From Brevibacterium mcbrellneri ATCC 49030 (GTDB lineage Bacteria; Actinomycetota; Actinomycetes; Actinomycetales; Brevibacteriaceae): a stretch of 64,000 nt of DNA. The DNA is taken from assembly GCF_000178455.1 (NCBI RefSeq), contig NZ_ADNU01000012.1:1-64000 (forward strand), in the 5' to 3' direction. Each line of letters starts with the position of its first letter. Within the stretch, counting starts at the first letter, position 1. Of the stretch, positions 14,515-23,126 are shown piece after piece. The position numbers and the translations under genes were made by a program. Under the pieces are notes generated by a model, which saw nothing but the letters and a program-made list of their open reading frames with translations, made no database searches and was not told the DNA's origin.

Positions 14515-16021
14515 GGATCCACTCCTCGATTTCGGCACGCGTGCGTGGGAAGTTCGCTGACAGGTTCTCAACACCGTCTTCGGTCACCAGAATGTCGTCC
14601 TCAATGCGCACACCAATCCCACGGAACTCTTCAGGGATCAGCAGGTCCTCGTCCTTAAAGTACAAGCCGGGTTCAATCGTGAACACCATGCCTGGTTCCA
14701 GGTAGGCGTCCGTGTACATTTCAGCGCGTGCCTGGGCGCAGTCGTGCACGTCCAGACCCAAGTGGTGGCTGGTTCCGTGCACCATCCAACGGCGGTGCTG
14801 CTGACCTTCTGGGCCCAAAGACTCTTCAGCCGAAACCGGGAGCACACCGAACTCTTCGAGCTTGTGGGCAATCACGTGCATGGCAGCGTCGTGGACCTCG
14901 GAGAACTTCACCGGGCGTTGGACGTGTTCGCCAGCTTTAGCGAACGCAGCCTCACAAGCTTCGAGGACAGCGTCATAGATCTTGGCCTGGACCTCTGTAA
15001 ACGTTCCGTTAGCTGGGAGCGTGCGGGTGATGTCAGCGGTGTACAGTGTGTCTACTTCAGCGCCCGCATCCACCAACACCAGGTCGCCGTCGCGTACCTG
15101 ACCGGTGTTCTTAATCCAGTGAAGCGTGCACGCGTGGTTCCCCGACGCTGCGATCGTGTCATATCCGACGCCGTTGCCGTCGGTGCGGGCAGCCAGTTCA
15201 AATGCCGTTTCTATCACGCGTTCACCGCGCTCATGTTCGATGGCGCGGGGGAGGGACTGCACGACATGGTCGAAACCGTCGCGGGTCACGTCCACCGCGT
15301 GGCGAATCTGGCCGATCTCGAATTCGTCCTTGATGAGTCGCATTTCTGAAAGCGTTTGGGTGAGTTCGTCGTCACCGGCCGCCGACACATCAGAGTCGGC
15401 GCCAACTTGCGCCCTGGCCTGGTCGATTTGTGCATCGATAGTGGTGTCCGCGCCTCGGACCACACGCACAGAGATGGACCCCAGGTCTTTGGTGAACGCG
15501 TCGGAAGCTACCGCGATGCTGTCACACGCGATTCCGGTTTTGGTTGCCATGGTCTCAAGGTCCTCGCGTGGACCCACCCAGAACTCGCCGTAGCGGGAGT
15601 CTGAAAAGTATTCCTCGGTGTCCGCGCCAGCACGGGGACGGAAGTAGAACGTGACGTCGTGGCCGTTTTCTGTAGGTTCAAAAACCAAGACTGAATCTGG
15701 TTCTGAGTCCATTTCCAGACCGGTCATGTGGACGAATGCTGAGTGAGCGCGGAACCGGTAGTCGGTGTCGTTGGAACGGACTTTCAAACCGCCTGCCGGG
15801 ATGACAAGGCGTTCCCCTGGGAAGGCCCGAGACAAGGCTTCGCGACGTTGAAGCGCGTACGGGGCAACTTCCATGGGTTGTGCGGGAACAGGTGTGCGGT
15901 CCCACCCGCTTGCAACAAATTCGCGAAACGCCTTGGTTGCTGGCCTGCGCGAACGGTTGTTGACGCGGTCTGACAAAGGCTGGTCGTTAGATGCGGTCGA
16001 AGAAGCGGTATCTTTTGTCAT
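14498..16021 (-). CDS. pepP: Xaa-Pro aminopeptidase (M24)
   Basis: A 507-residue metallopeptidase that removes an N-terminal residue preceding proline. The N-terminal creatinase-like domain (about 50-200) is followed by the pita-bread catalytic domain. Metal ligands are visible: DAGAEVDTLYTADITRT (two Asp), HGTSHHLGLDVHD (His), FTIEPGLYF (Glu) and GIGVRIEDDILV (Glu). The first 40 residues are polar and variable. It is upstream of and overlapping the P1 peptidase gene, and divergent from the PHP gene with 78 bp between them. Confidence 0.92.
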   Translation of the reverse strand: MTKDTASSTASNDQPLSDRVNNRSRRPATKAFREFVASGWDRTPVPAQPMEVAPYALQRREALSRAFPGERLVIPAGGLKVRSNDTDYRFRAHSAFVHMTGLEMDSEPDSVLVFEPTENGHDVTFYFRPRAGADTEEYFSDSRYGEFWVGPREDLETMATKTGIACDSIAVASDAFTKDLGSISVRVVRGADTTIDAQIDQARAQVGADSDVSAAGDDELTQTLSEMRLIKDEFEIGQIRHAVDVTRDGFDHVVQSLPRAIEHERGERVIETAFELAARTDGNGVGYDTIAASGNHACTLHWIKNTGQVRDGDLVLVDAGAEVDTLYTADITRTLPANGTFTEVQAKIYDAVLEACEAAFAKAGEHVQRPVKFSEVHDAAMHVIAHKLEEFGVLPVSAEESLGPEGQQHRRWMVHGTSHHLGLDVHDCAQARAEMYTDAYLEPGMVFTIEPGLYFKDEDLLIPEEFRGIGVRIEDDILVTEDGVENLSANFPRTRAEIEEWIRGARG

Positions 16022-16087
16022 ACGGCCAGTCTATGCACTAAGCCCTCATGAGGCACTAAGACCGTATAAGTGCTTACGCGTGGGCAC

Positions 16088-16099
16088 TAGACTTTGAGC
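16088..16099 (+). promoter_or_regulatory. Leaderless promoter of the PHP gene
   Basis: TAGACT at 16088-16093, six bases, then ATG 16100. No ribosome binding site is present. The TTG codon six bases upstream lies inside the predicted -10 and is rejected as a start. Confidence 0.5.
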
Positions 16100-16939
16100 A
16101 TGATCGATCTGCACACTCATTCAGCGTTTTCCGACGGCACCCAGACACCTGAGGAACTGCTCGCACAAGCCTCTGATGCAGGCGTGACGACGCTGGGGCT
16201 CACCGACCACGACACGGTCGCCGGGTGGAGCCCTGCGGTGCAGGCAGCGCGCACCCACGGCGTTCAGCTGGTCCGTGGCATGGAAGTGTCGTGCCGTTTT
16301 CAAGGTGTGAGCGTGCACATGCTCAGCTATCTACACAACCCCGACGGTGCTCGCCTGACAGCCCAGACAGAAGAGATCCGCAAAGCCAGAGTCACCAGAA
16401 CACGCAAGATTGTTGACCTGCTCAGTGCTGATTTCCCGATCACCTGGGAACACGTATGTGAGCACGTGGGAGAAGGCGCAACCGTGGGCCGTCCGCACAT
16501 TGCTGATGCTCTGGTCCACCAGGGGATCACGCGGGATCGCTCAGAAGCCTTTGCCACACTCCTGCACCGCGACAGCCCCTACTACGTTTCAATGCCGGTG
16601 ATTTCGCCCATTGAAGCCATTGACATGATCCATGACGCCGGGGGTGTGGCGGTGTTTGCTCACCCGGCCGCAAGTTCGCGTGGGCAGGTCGTCACTGATG
16701 CCGGCATGCGCACCATCATCGAAGCTGGGCTAGACGGACTCGAAATCGATCACCGTGACAACCCGCTAGCTGAACGTCAGAAGCTTCGCGAACGCGCACA
16801 AGAATACGGCCTCATCGTCACCGGTTCGAGCGACTACCACGGGGCGGGAAAACCGAACACGTTGGCAGAAAACACCACCAGTCCACACATGTGTGAACGC
16901 ATCCTTGAACGCGCCCACGGCGTAGACCTGGTGGTGTAA
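16100..16939 (+). CDS. PHP-domain phosphoesterase (YciV/TrpH type)
   Basis: A 279-residue metal-dependent phosphoesterase. Metal-site motifs are MIDLHTHSAFSDGT, LGLTDHDT (about 35-42), AHPAAS (about 190) and GSSDYHG (about 245). E. coli YciV (RNase AM) hydrolyses 3',5'-nucleoside bisphosphates and short RNA; the same activity is likely here but not proven. It converges on the DEAD-box helicase gene with only 17 bp between stops. Confidence 0.85.
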   Translation: MIDLHTHSAFSDGTQTPEELLAQASDAGVTTLGLTDHDTVAGWSPAVQAARTHGVQLVRGMEVSCRFQGVSVHMLSYLHNPDGARLTAQTEEIRKARVTRTRKIVDLLSADFPITWEHVCEHVGEGATVGRPHIADALVHQGITRDRSEAFATLLHRDSPYYVSMPVISPIEAIDMIHDAGGVAVFAHPAASSRGQVVTDAGMRTIIEAGLDGLEIDHRDNPLAERQKLRERAQEYGLIVTGSSDYHGAGKPNTLAENTTSPHMCERILERAHGVDLVV

Positions 16940-16956
16940 AAGCAGCGATTGTGCGC

Positions 16957-18336
16957 TTAGTCGTCAGCCTGGGAGCGCTCAGTCTGGGGACGCTGGGTGG
17001 GCTTGCCACCTCGGGTCCGGCGCCGAGGTCGTTTCTGCGCCCGTGGTTTCCGCTGAGGTGCGTTGCCCCGAGCCGAGCGGCTCTTGGCCGGCCTTTGCGA
17101 GTTGGAACTCTTTTCGTCCGCGTCCTTGGCACGTGGCATGCGACCCTTTGTGCCCTTAGCGATGTTGAGGTCGCTGAACAGGTGAGGTGACGTCGAGTAC
17201 GTCTCTACTGGGGCGTCGAAGTCGAGTCCCAGAGTGCGGTTGATGAGCTTCCACTTAGCGACGTCTTCCCAGTCGATCAGGGTGACAGCGATACCCGTGT
17301 TGCCTGCTCGACCGGTGCGTCCAATTCGGTGCACATACGTCTTGTCGTCTTCTGGGCACTGGTAGTTGATGACGTGCGTGACATCGTCAATGTCGATTCC
17401 GCGTGCAGCTACGTCGGTTGCGACCAGGACGTCAGTTGTGCCGTCGCGGAACCGCTTGAGTGCCTTTTCGCGCATGTGCTGGTTGAGGTCCCCGTGGAGT
17501 GCTTGTGCTTGGAATCCGCGGGCTTTGAGCTCGCCTGTCAGACGGTCGGCCGTGCGCTTCGTGCGAGCGAAGATAATGGTGCGTCCGCGGCCTTCGGCCC
17601 GCAGGATCCGCCCCACCAGCTCGGTCTTGTCCATCGAGTGTGCGCGGTAGACGTACTGTTTGGTGTTGACTGAGGTCGTAGAAGTGTCCGACGCTTGCGT
17701 TGCGCGGATGTGGGTGGGTTGCGTCATGTAACGGCGAGCAAGTGCGATCACCTGACCCGGCATGGTTGCTGAGAACAGCATGGTCTGACGTTTCGCTGGC
17801 AGGGCAGCCACGATCTTTTCGACATCAGGGAGAAACCCTAAGTCGAGCATTTCATCGGCCTCGTCAAAGACTGCGGTAGTGATGTGTGAAAAGTTGAGCA
17901 CTCGACGCCCATACAGATCTAGGAGACGCCCGGGAGTACCCACAACGACATCGGCGCCGTCCTTCAGAGCACGAATCTGCGGCTCAAAGTCCTTACCGCC
18001 GTAGATGGTGACGATCGAAGGTGAAAACGTGCGCGAAGCCACGCGCAAGTCATCAGCGACCTGGTGGGCAAGTTCACGCGTAGGCACCACGACGAGCGCT
18101 CGCGGGGCACGACCCTGTTCACGGGACTGCTCATCCAAAATGCGCTGCAAAAGCGGGATTCCAAAACCCAGGGTCTTTCCGGTTCCGGTTTTAGCCTGAC
18201 CAATAATGTCCGCACCCGTGAGCGCGACCGGAAGGGTCAAAGCCTGGATAGGGAACGGGTGCGTAATGCCTGCGTTCGTCAGCGACTCGACGATGGGTGC
18301 TTCAACACCCAGATCAGCAAAGGTTTCTTGTGTCAC
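16957..18336 (-). CDS. DEAD-box RNA helicase (RhlE-like)
   Basis: A 459-residue ATP-dependent RNA helicase. Motifs in order: Q motif (FADLGVEAP ... PFPIQALTLP), Walker A AKTGTGKT (about 48-55), PTRELA, TPGRLLDLYG, DEAD (VFDEADEMLDLG, about 158-169), SAT, and the C-terminal HRIGRTGRAG. The last 70 residues are very basic and rich in Arg, Lys and Ser, a typical RNA-binding tail. Start is GTG 18336. The neighbouring ferritin-like, DUF3107 and TetR genes occur with an rhlE homologue in mycobacteria too. Confidence 0.92.
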   Translation of the reverse strand: MTQETFADLGVEAPIVESLTNAGITHPFPIQALTLPVALTGADIIGQAKTGTGKTLGFGIPLLQRILDEQSREQGRAPRALVVVPTRELAHQVADDLRVASRTFSPSIVTIYGGKDFEPQIRALKDGADVVVGTPGRLLDLYGRRVLNFSHITTAVFDEADEMLDLGFLPDVEKIVAALPAKRQTMLFSATMPGQVIALARRYMTQPTHIRATQASDTSTTSVNTKQYVYRAHSMDKTELVGRILRAEGRGRTIIFARTKRTADRLTGELKARGFQAQALHGDLNQHMREKALKRFRDGTTDVLVATDVAARGIDIDDVTHVINYQCPEDDKTYVHRIGRTGRAGNTGIAVTLIDWEDVAKWKLINRTLGLDFDAPVETYSTSPHLFSDLNIAKGTKGRMPRAKDADEKSSNSQRPAKSRSARGNAPQRKPRAQKRPRRRTRGGKPTQRPQTERSQADD

Positions 18337-18392
18337 AAAAGTCCTCGTTGTTGTGTGTACCAGGGGATTTACTGTGCGGATAGGCTAGGGGC

Positions 18393-19004
18393 ATGCACAA
18401 CGACGCCCCAACCGCGATCCTGGCCACTTTGGCTCTCTATGAGCTGTCCGTCTTCCAAAGCACTGCAACGGATGCGCAGTTCGCTCCTCATGTGCGAGAC
18501 ACAGTCGAGCTATCTCGCGTGAGCGGCTACGCGCTCAACCATTTTGAAGCGCTCATGGAACGCATTGGACAGTTAGGTGGCGATGCGCTGGCACTCATGG
18601 AAGAAAGGGCGCCGTCTTTAACTGCATTCAACGAACGCACGCAACCGAAGGATTGGCACGAGAGTCTCATGAAGTCCTACGTGCACGATGGACTGTTGCG
18701 GGACTATGCCAAAAGCTCTCTTCCGGCACTCGATGCGGACAGTAAAAACGTCATCACCGCCGTACTTGATGATACACGTCGAGAAGAACTGTTGCGCGCT
18801 CGTCTGGGCGAACTCATCAGCGATCAGGATATTTTGGGCTCACGCCTCGCCCTGTGGGGGCGCAAACTCGTTGTCGAAACGGCGAAACGTTTAACAGAAA
18901 TTGTTGAGCTCACGACTGACCGTGAGCACCTGGACGCGAAAGCGTGGCAGAGTGCCCTCACCGGGCACTCGCGACGCATGAGTGCGATTGGTCTAGTGGC
19001 CTAA
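18393..19004 (+). CDS. Ferritin-like (MiaE-type) fold protein
   Basis: A 203-residue all-helical protein of the actinobacterial ferritin-like family related to tRNA hydroxylase MiaE (PF13794-like). Likely di-iron ligands are Glu in LALYELSVFQS (about 12-22), Glu/His in ALNHFEALMERI (about 48-59) and acidic residues in the DILGSRLALWGRK helix. The family's reaction is unknown. It is divergent from the helicase (56 bp apart). Confidence 0.75.
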   Translation: MHNDAPTAILATLALYELSVFQSTATDAQFAPHVRDTVELSRVSGYALNHFEALMERIGQLGGDALALMEERAPSLTAFNERTQPKDWHESLMKSYVHDGLLRDYAKSSLPALDADSKNVITAVLDDTRREELLRARLGELISDQDILGSRLALWGRKLVVETAKRLTEIVELTTDREHLDAKAWQSALTGHSRRMSAIGLVA

Positions 19005-19053
19005 GTTGGCGTAGCTACGCTAGCTTGCGCTGTCGTGTTCTAGGAGTTGCGTC

Positions 19054-19278
19054 CTAGCCGATTCCGAATCCCACACGGTGAGCAGTCTCGGATCCGACTT
19101 CAACGTACGCGAGGGCCTGGGCGGGAACCAGAACCGTGCGGCTCTTCGCATCCTTGAGTGAAAGCACTGTTCCCTGCGAGATTGCCTCGTTGATCTGCGC
19201 GGTGATGTCTTCGACAGTTGCGTCGACATCGACGGTAAGTTCACGGTTGGACTGACGAATTCCGATCTTAATTTCCAT
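19054..19278 (-). CDS. DUF3107 family protein
   Basis: A 74-residue protein beginning MEIKIGIRQSNRELTVDV, with SLKDAKSRTVLVPAQALAYVEVG near the end, which matches DUF3107 (mycobacterial TB9.4/Rv3208A). Function is unknown. TAGACT lies seven bases before the ATG on the minus strand (19286-19291), so the transcript is probably leaderless. It lies downstream of the TetR gene as in mycobacteria. Confidence 0.9.
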   Translation of the reverse strand: MEIKIGIRQSNRELTVDVDATVEDITAQINEAISQGTVLSLKDAKSRTVLVPAQALAYVEVGSETAHRVGFGIG

Positions 19279-19303
19279 GTGAGCTAGTCTAGCCGGAATG
19301 CAT

Positions 19304-19939
19304 TTAGGATGAGTGCTTGCTAGGGATGGGATCGCGAGTCAGAGTGAACTTGGATTTCTCAATACCGGCGAGTCCTTCAAAGGCCATTTTGGCGGTGAGA
19401 CGGGCGACTTCTTCAACGTCCACATCGTCGTAGTCGATGCACACTTGCGACGCCTGTTCAGCCATGCCAGCGATTGCGCGACCCATGACATAGGCTTGAA
19501 CTTCGCCTAAGTTGTTCCGGCCGCGAATGGACTCTGAAATGATCTGAACGTAGGTGTCTACAGCACGGTTCCACCGTGTGCGCGCATCGGCGAGTTCACT
19601 ACTGGTCCGCGACATGACGATGAAGGCGCTACGGTTTTCTTTCACGAACTCAAAGTACCCGTAAAAAGTCTGGTGTACTCGGTCTTCGCGACTGTCCACA
19701 GTATCCAGAGTTGTCGTGAGACGCTCAGCAAGTTCTTCGATCGCGCTGTCCATGATCGTGGTGAACAGCTCGTGTTTAGACTCAAAGTGCTGATAAAGAA
19801 TGGGCTTTGACACTCCCGCTTCGAGTGCAATGTTGTCCATTGACGTAGCGTGGTAACCCTGACGAGCGAAAACCTCAGTGGAGACACTGAGAAGTTGGCT
19901 TCGACGTTGCGCCCGCGGCATGCGTTTTCGGGAGGTCAT
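19304..19939 (-). CDS. TetR/AcrR-family transcriptional regulator
   Basis: A 211-residue regulator with a standard N-terminal HTH: RRSQLLSVSTEVFARQGYHAT and MDNIALEAGVSKPILYQHFESK (about 12-55), followed by a helical effector domain. Its target is unknown; the position between DUF3107 and adnA matches Rv3208 in M. tuberculosis. It is divergent from adnA with 61 bp between starts, so it may act on both. The ligand cannot be inferred. Confidence 0.88.
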   Translation of the reverse strand: MTSRKRMPRAQRRSQLLSVSTEVFARQGYHATSMDNIALEAGVSKPILYQHFESKHELFTTIMDSAIEELAERLTTTLDTVDSREDRVHQTFYGYFEFVKENRSAFIVMSRTSSELADARTRWNRAVDTYVQIISESIRGRNNLGEVQAYVMGRAIAGMAEQASQVCIDYDDVDVEEVARLTAKMAFEGLAGIEKSKFTLTRDPIPSKHSS

Positions 19940-20000
19940 AGGCGCAAGTGTAATTGACTTATGGGCTAACTGTGTCAGTGCCTCGTGATGGAATGGCTAC

Positions 20001-23000
20001 ATGAAGGATTTTTTCAGCGTCCGTACCGCCACTGACGAAGTCGTCGGCAACCTGAGCCGTGGCGAATCACTCGCTGTTCTGGGAATTCCCGGGGCTGGTA
20101 AAAGTACCGTTGTAAAGGACAGCTTCGCGCGTTTGGCTACAAGCAGGAACGCCGATTCCGTTCTGGTGCTCACCCCAAACCGTGAACACGCTGACGTTTT
20201 GCGTAACGAGTTGAAGTCTCCTGTTCGTTCATCTGCTACTGCGCGTTCAGTTCACTCATATGCTTTTGGAATCGTTGCCGCGCACACGGCGACAACGAAG
20301 GGCGTCCCCGCACTGTTTGTTTCTGGTGCCGATCAAGACGTGCGTCTAGCTGAGCAACTTCAAGGGTACTTTGACTCCACGGTGACGGGTCCTCAATGGA
20401 CCACGTCAATGACGCCTGAACTTGCGCGCACAGACGTGTTTCGAACACAGCTGCGTGACTCCATTTCAGAAATCATGGGTCACGATTTCTCATATGACCG
20501 CATTGTCGAGCTCGCACACACTCATAACCGACCCGAATGGGAAGTGCTCGCGTTTATTGGTCGTGAGTATGAGGAACTTCTCACCTTTTTAGGAGAAGGT
20601 GCCGTTGACACCTCGGCGGTGTTCACGAAAGCAAAGCACATCGTTGAAGAATCACGCGTCGTTCCTGGTAAAGCGTGGGACTTTGCACCAGAAGTACTTC
20701 CAGCCTGGATACTGTGTGACAGCGTCCAAGACTTTCCTGACTCAGCGTTAGGGTTCCTGCAAGCACTGTATCAACGGGGTGTGTGTTTCGCCCTGACGTG
20801 CTCACCGGATTCCGCGACCCAGAGTTTCCGAGGCGGAAGCGGTGATGTTTTTGCAGGACGTCATCGACTTGGGGTACACACGGATATTGCTCTAGATCCG
20901 CTCGATCCTCATATTCGGGGAGCCGGTGCAATCACCCAAACAGTAGATTCGCTCATGCGTGACTCTGCCGATCCCGTTCACGCACTGGGCTACATGGCGC
21001 CACGGGGGAGCGCAGAAGGTTCTTCGCAAGTATTTAGCTGTGAGTGTTCATCTGGTTCAAATGCCGCCCGAATGATTGCGTCCATGATTTACGACCGTCA
21101 TCAAGACGGTGTTCCATTTGCCGAAATCGCGGTTGTGACTCGTCGCGCTTCGTCAGCGACTCAGTTGAGTGACGAACTGGCCGCGTCTGGAATTCCTGTG
21201 CGTACGTCGGTCCGTGCCTTGGCTAGCGACCCTGCCACATTGCCACTCCTTCGAATTCTGAGCCTGCCTCCTGAATCGCCCGAATGGCCGAACGCTGCAA
21301 CCGCGTGCGTGACAGGCGCCTTTGGGGGACTCGATGCCCTCACGCTGCGTTCGCTGCAACGTGAACTCACCCAGCTGTCAGGTGTGGAAGGCCCGCTCGA
21401 AACGCTCATGGAATGGGCGCTGGAAACAGACACTGAGCTTCCAGCCGCAGTTGAGCGGGCAAAACGCATGGTCAAAGCGGCTCAGGAGTCCTCACATGAG
21501 CTGGCACAGTACGCAGTGTGGGCGGTGTGGAACGCAGCCGAGGTTGCTGATGAGTGGCAAGAAAACGCGCTACGCAACCCGGCCGGGCACCACTCGTCCT
21601 ACCTCGACGCGGTGATACGTCTTCTGGCGTTGGCGGAAAAGCTCAATGAAGGTGCCACCAGTCAGGTGACAGGACGCGACTTCGCAATGAAGGTCATGTC
21701 GCAGAAGTTCGCACAGGATTCCTTAGCGCACACAGCGTTGAACGACATCGTGACGGTGACGACGCCTGCGGGTGTCGCGCACACCCACTTTGACACCGTG
21801 ATCGTGACTGATCTGCAAGAAGGTGTGTGGCCGAATCCCACAGTACGTGGAACCATTTTCAAGACGCCGCAACTCATGCGGGTGCTCAAGGACCCGGCTA
21901 CGCAAGAGGAGCTATCCTCGGAGAACTTTTCACAGCACGACTTCCTCGCCAGGCGACGTGAAACTATTCGCGACGAAGGGAAGCTGTTTGTCGCTGCCTT
22001 GAGCCGTGCACGTACGCGTGTTGCAGTGGTGGCAGTCAACGGGCATGGTGAGCTTCCCAGCCCTCTGTTCACAGCCGTGAAGGGCATGCCGTGGACGTCC
22101 CAGTACTGGGTAGATGAGCCGGATATCCTTCCAAGCACGCTGTCCGAAATTGCAGGTTCTGCCCGCTTACAGGTGAACCAAGCGCTTGACAGCGGGGACG
22201 AAGACTCAGCGAAACCCTGGGCGCAGTTGCTCAAGACACTGCATAGTTCGGGTGTGAGCGCAGCTGACCCCAACACGTGGTGGTTGAATCCCAGCTCTGA
22301 GCTTCCGGCAATGCCCTCTGATGAACCGGTACGTATTTCGCCGTCGCAAGTAGAAACGTATGACCAATGCCCACTCAAGTGGTTCTTCAATCAGAACTCG
22401 TCACAGACTGTAGATACGTACCCGCAGGCGTTCGGTAATCTCATCCACGAAATCGCACAGACCTACCCCCGCGGGGGTCTTGCTGACATGCTGAATCACT
22501 TTGACGAAAAGTTCGAAGAATTCACCTTTGAGTCTGAGTGGGAACGCCAGCGCGAATACGCTGACGGGCGCGCCACGGTTGAGAACCTAAACGAGTATCT
22601 CAAGAACCGTGGGGATAAGACTTTTGTGGCCGCCGAGGTCGTCGTCAGATCTGATCTCGATGTGCCGTTAGGTCCCGCCCGGGTTAGTGGTCGGATTGAC
22701 CGTTTGGAAAAGACTTCGGACGGTGCTGCCTACATTGTCGACTTCAAGACCGGGAACAACCTTCCTTCTAAACCAAGTGTTCAAGAGAACCCACAGCTTG
22801 CGACGTATCAGGTTGCGATTGAAGCAGGCCAAGCCACTTTCATCAACGACGTCGAACTCATTAGAGGGATCACCGAATGTGCAGGCGGTGAACTAGTGTA
22901 CCCCCGCAAGGCAGCCGGCCAGCGCAAACCTCCTTCAAATGTACGCGAGCAGGGTCCCATCAAGGACACCGATGTGTATACAAAGACAATTGCAACTATC

Positions 23001-23126
23001 GAAAGCTTGGTCCGTTCAGCTCGCACGCACACATTTACTGCAACTCCCTCAGATGACGCGTGTCGCACGTGTGCGTTTACTCAGTCCTGCCCAGCATTTG
23101 CAATGGGTGAAAGTGAGGAATCATGA
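20001..23126 (+). CDS. adnA: AdnA-type subunit of the AdnAB helicase-nuclease
   Basis: A 1,041-residue subunit of the heterodimeric end-resection machine that actinobacteria use in place of RecBCD/AddAB. The N-terminal UvrD-like motor has Walker A GIPGAGKST (28-36), but Walker B reads ILCDSVQDFP (about 238-247), with Ser where the catalytic Glu is expected. The C-terminal RecB-type nuclease shows GRIDRLE and YIVDFKTGN (about 911-919). A probable Fe-S cluster is formed by Cys in YDQCPLKWFF (about 790) and three Cys in CRTCAFTQSCPAF (about 1021). The gene overlaps adnB by four bases. Confidence 0.88.
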   Translation: MKDFFSVRTATDEVVGNLSRGESLAVLGIPGAGKSTVVKDSFARLATSRNADSVLVLTPNREHADVLRNELKSPVRSSATARSVHSYAFGIVAAHTATTKGVPALFVSGADQDVRLAEQLQGYFDSTVTGPQWTTSMTPELARTDVFRTQLRDSISEIMGHDFSYDRIVELAHTHNRPEWEVLAFIGREYEELLTFLGEGAVDTSAVFTKAKHIVEESRVVPGKAWDFAPEVLPAWILCDSVQDFPDSALGFLQALYQRGVCFALTCSPDSATQSFRGGSGDVFAGRHRLGVHTDIALDPLDPHIRGAGAITQTVDSLMRDSADPVHALGYMAPRGSAEGSSQVFSCECSSGSNAARMIASMIYDRHQDGVPFAEIAVVTRRASSATQLSDELAASGIPVRTSVRALASDPATLPLLRILSLPPESPEWPNAATACVTGAFGGLDALTLRSLQRELTQLSGVEGPLETLMEWALETDTELPAAVERAKRMVKAAQESSHELAQYAVWAVWNAAEVADEWQENALRNPAGHHSSYLDAVIRLLALAEKLNEGATSQVTGRDFAMKVMSQKFAQDSLAHTALNDIVTVTTPAGVAHTHFDTVIVTDLQEGVWPNPTVRGTIFKTPQLMRVLKDPATQEELSSENFSQHDFLARRRETIRDEGKLFVAALSRARTRVAVVAVNGHGELPSPLFTAVKGMPWTSQYWVDEPDILPSTLSEIAGSARLQVNQALDSGDEDSAKPWAQLLKTLHSSGVSAADPNTWWLNPSSELPAMPSDEPVRISPSQVETYDQCPLKWFFNQNSSQTVDTYPQAFGNLIHEIAQTYPRGGLADMLNHFDEKFEEFTFESEWERQREYADGRATVENLNEYLKNRGDKTFVAAEVVVRSDLDVPLGPARVSGRIDRLEKTSDGAAYIVDFKTGNNLPSKPSVQENPQLATYQVAIEAGQATFINDVELIRGITECAGGELVYPRKAAGQRKPPSNVREQGPIKDTDVYTKTIATIESLVRSARTHTFTATPSDDACRTCAFTQSCPAFAMGESEES

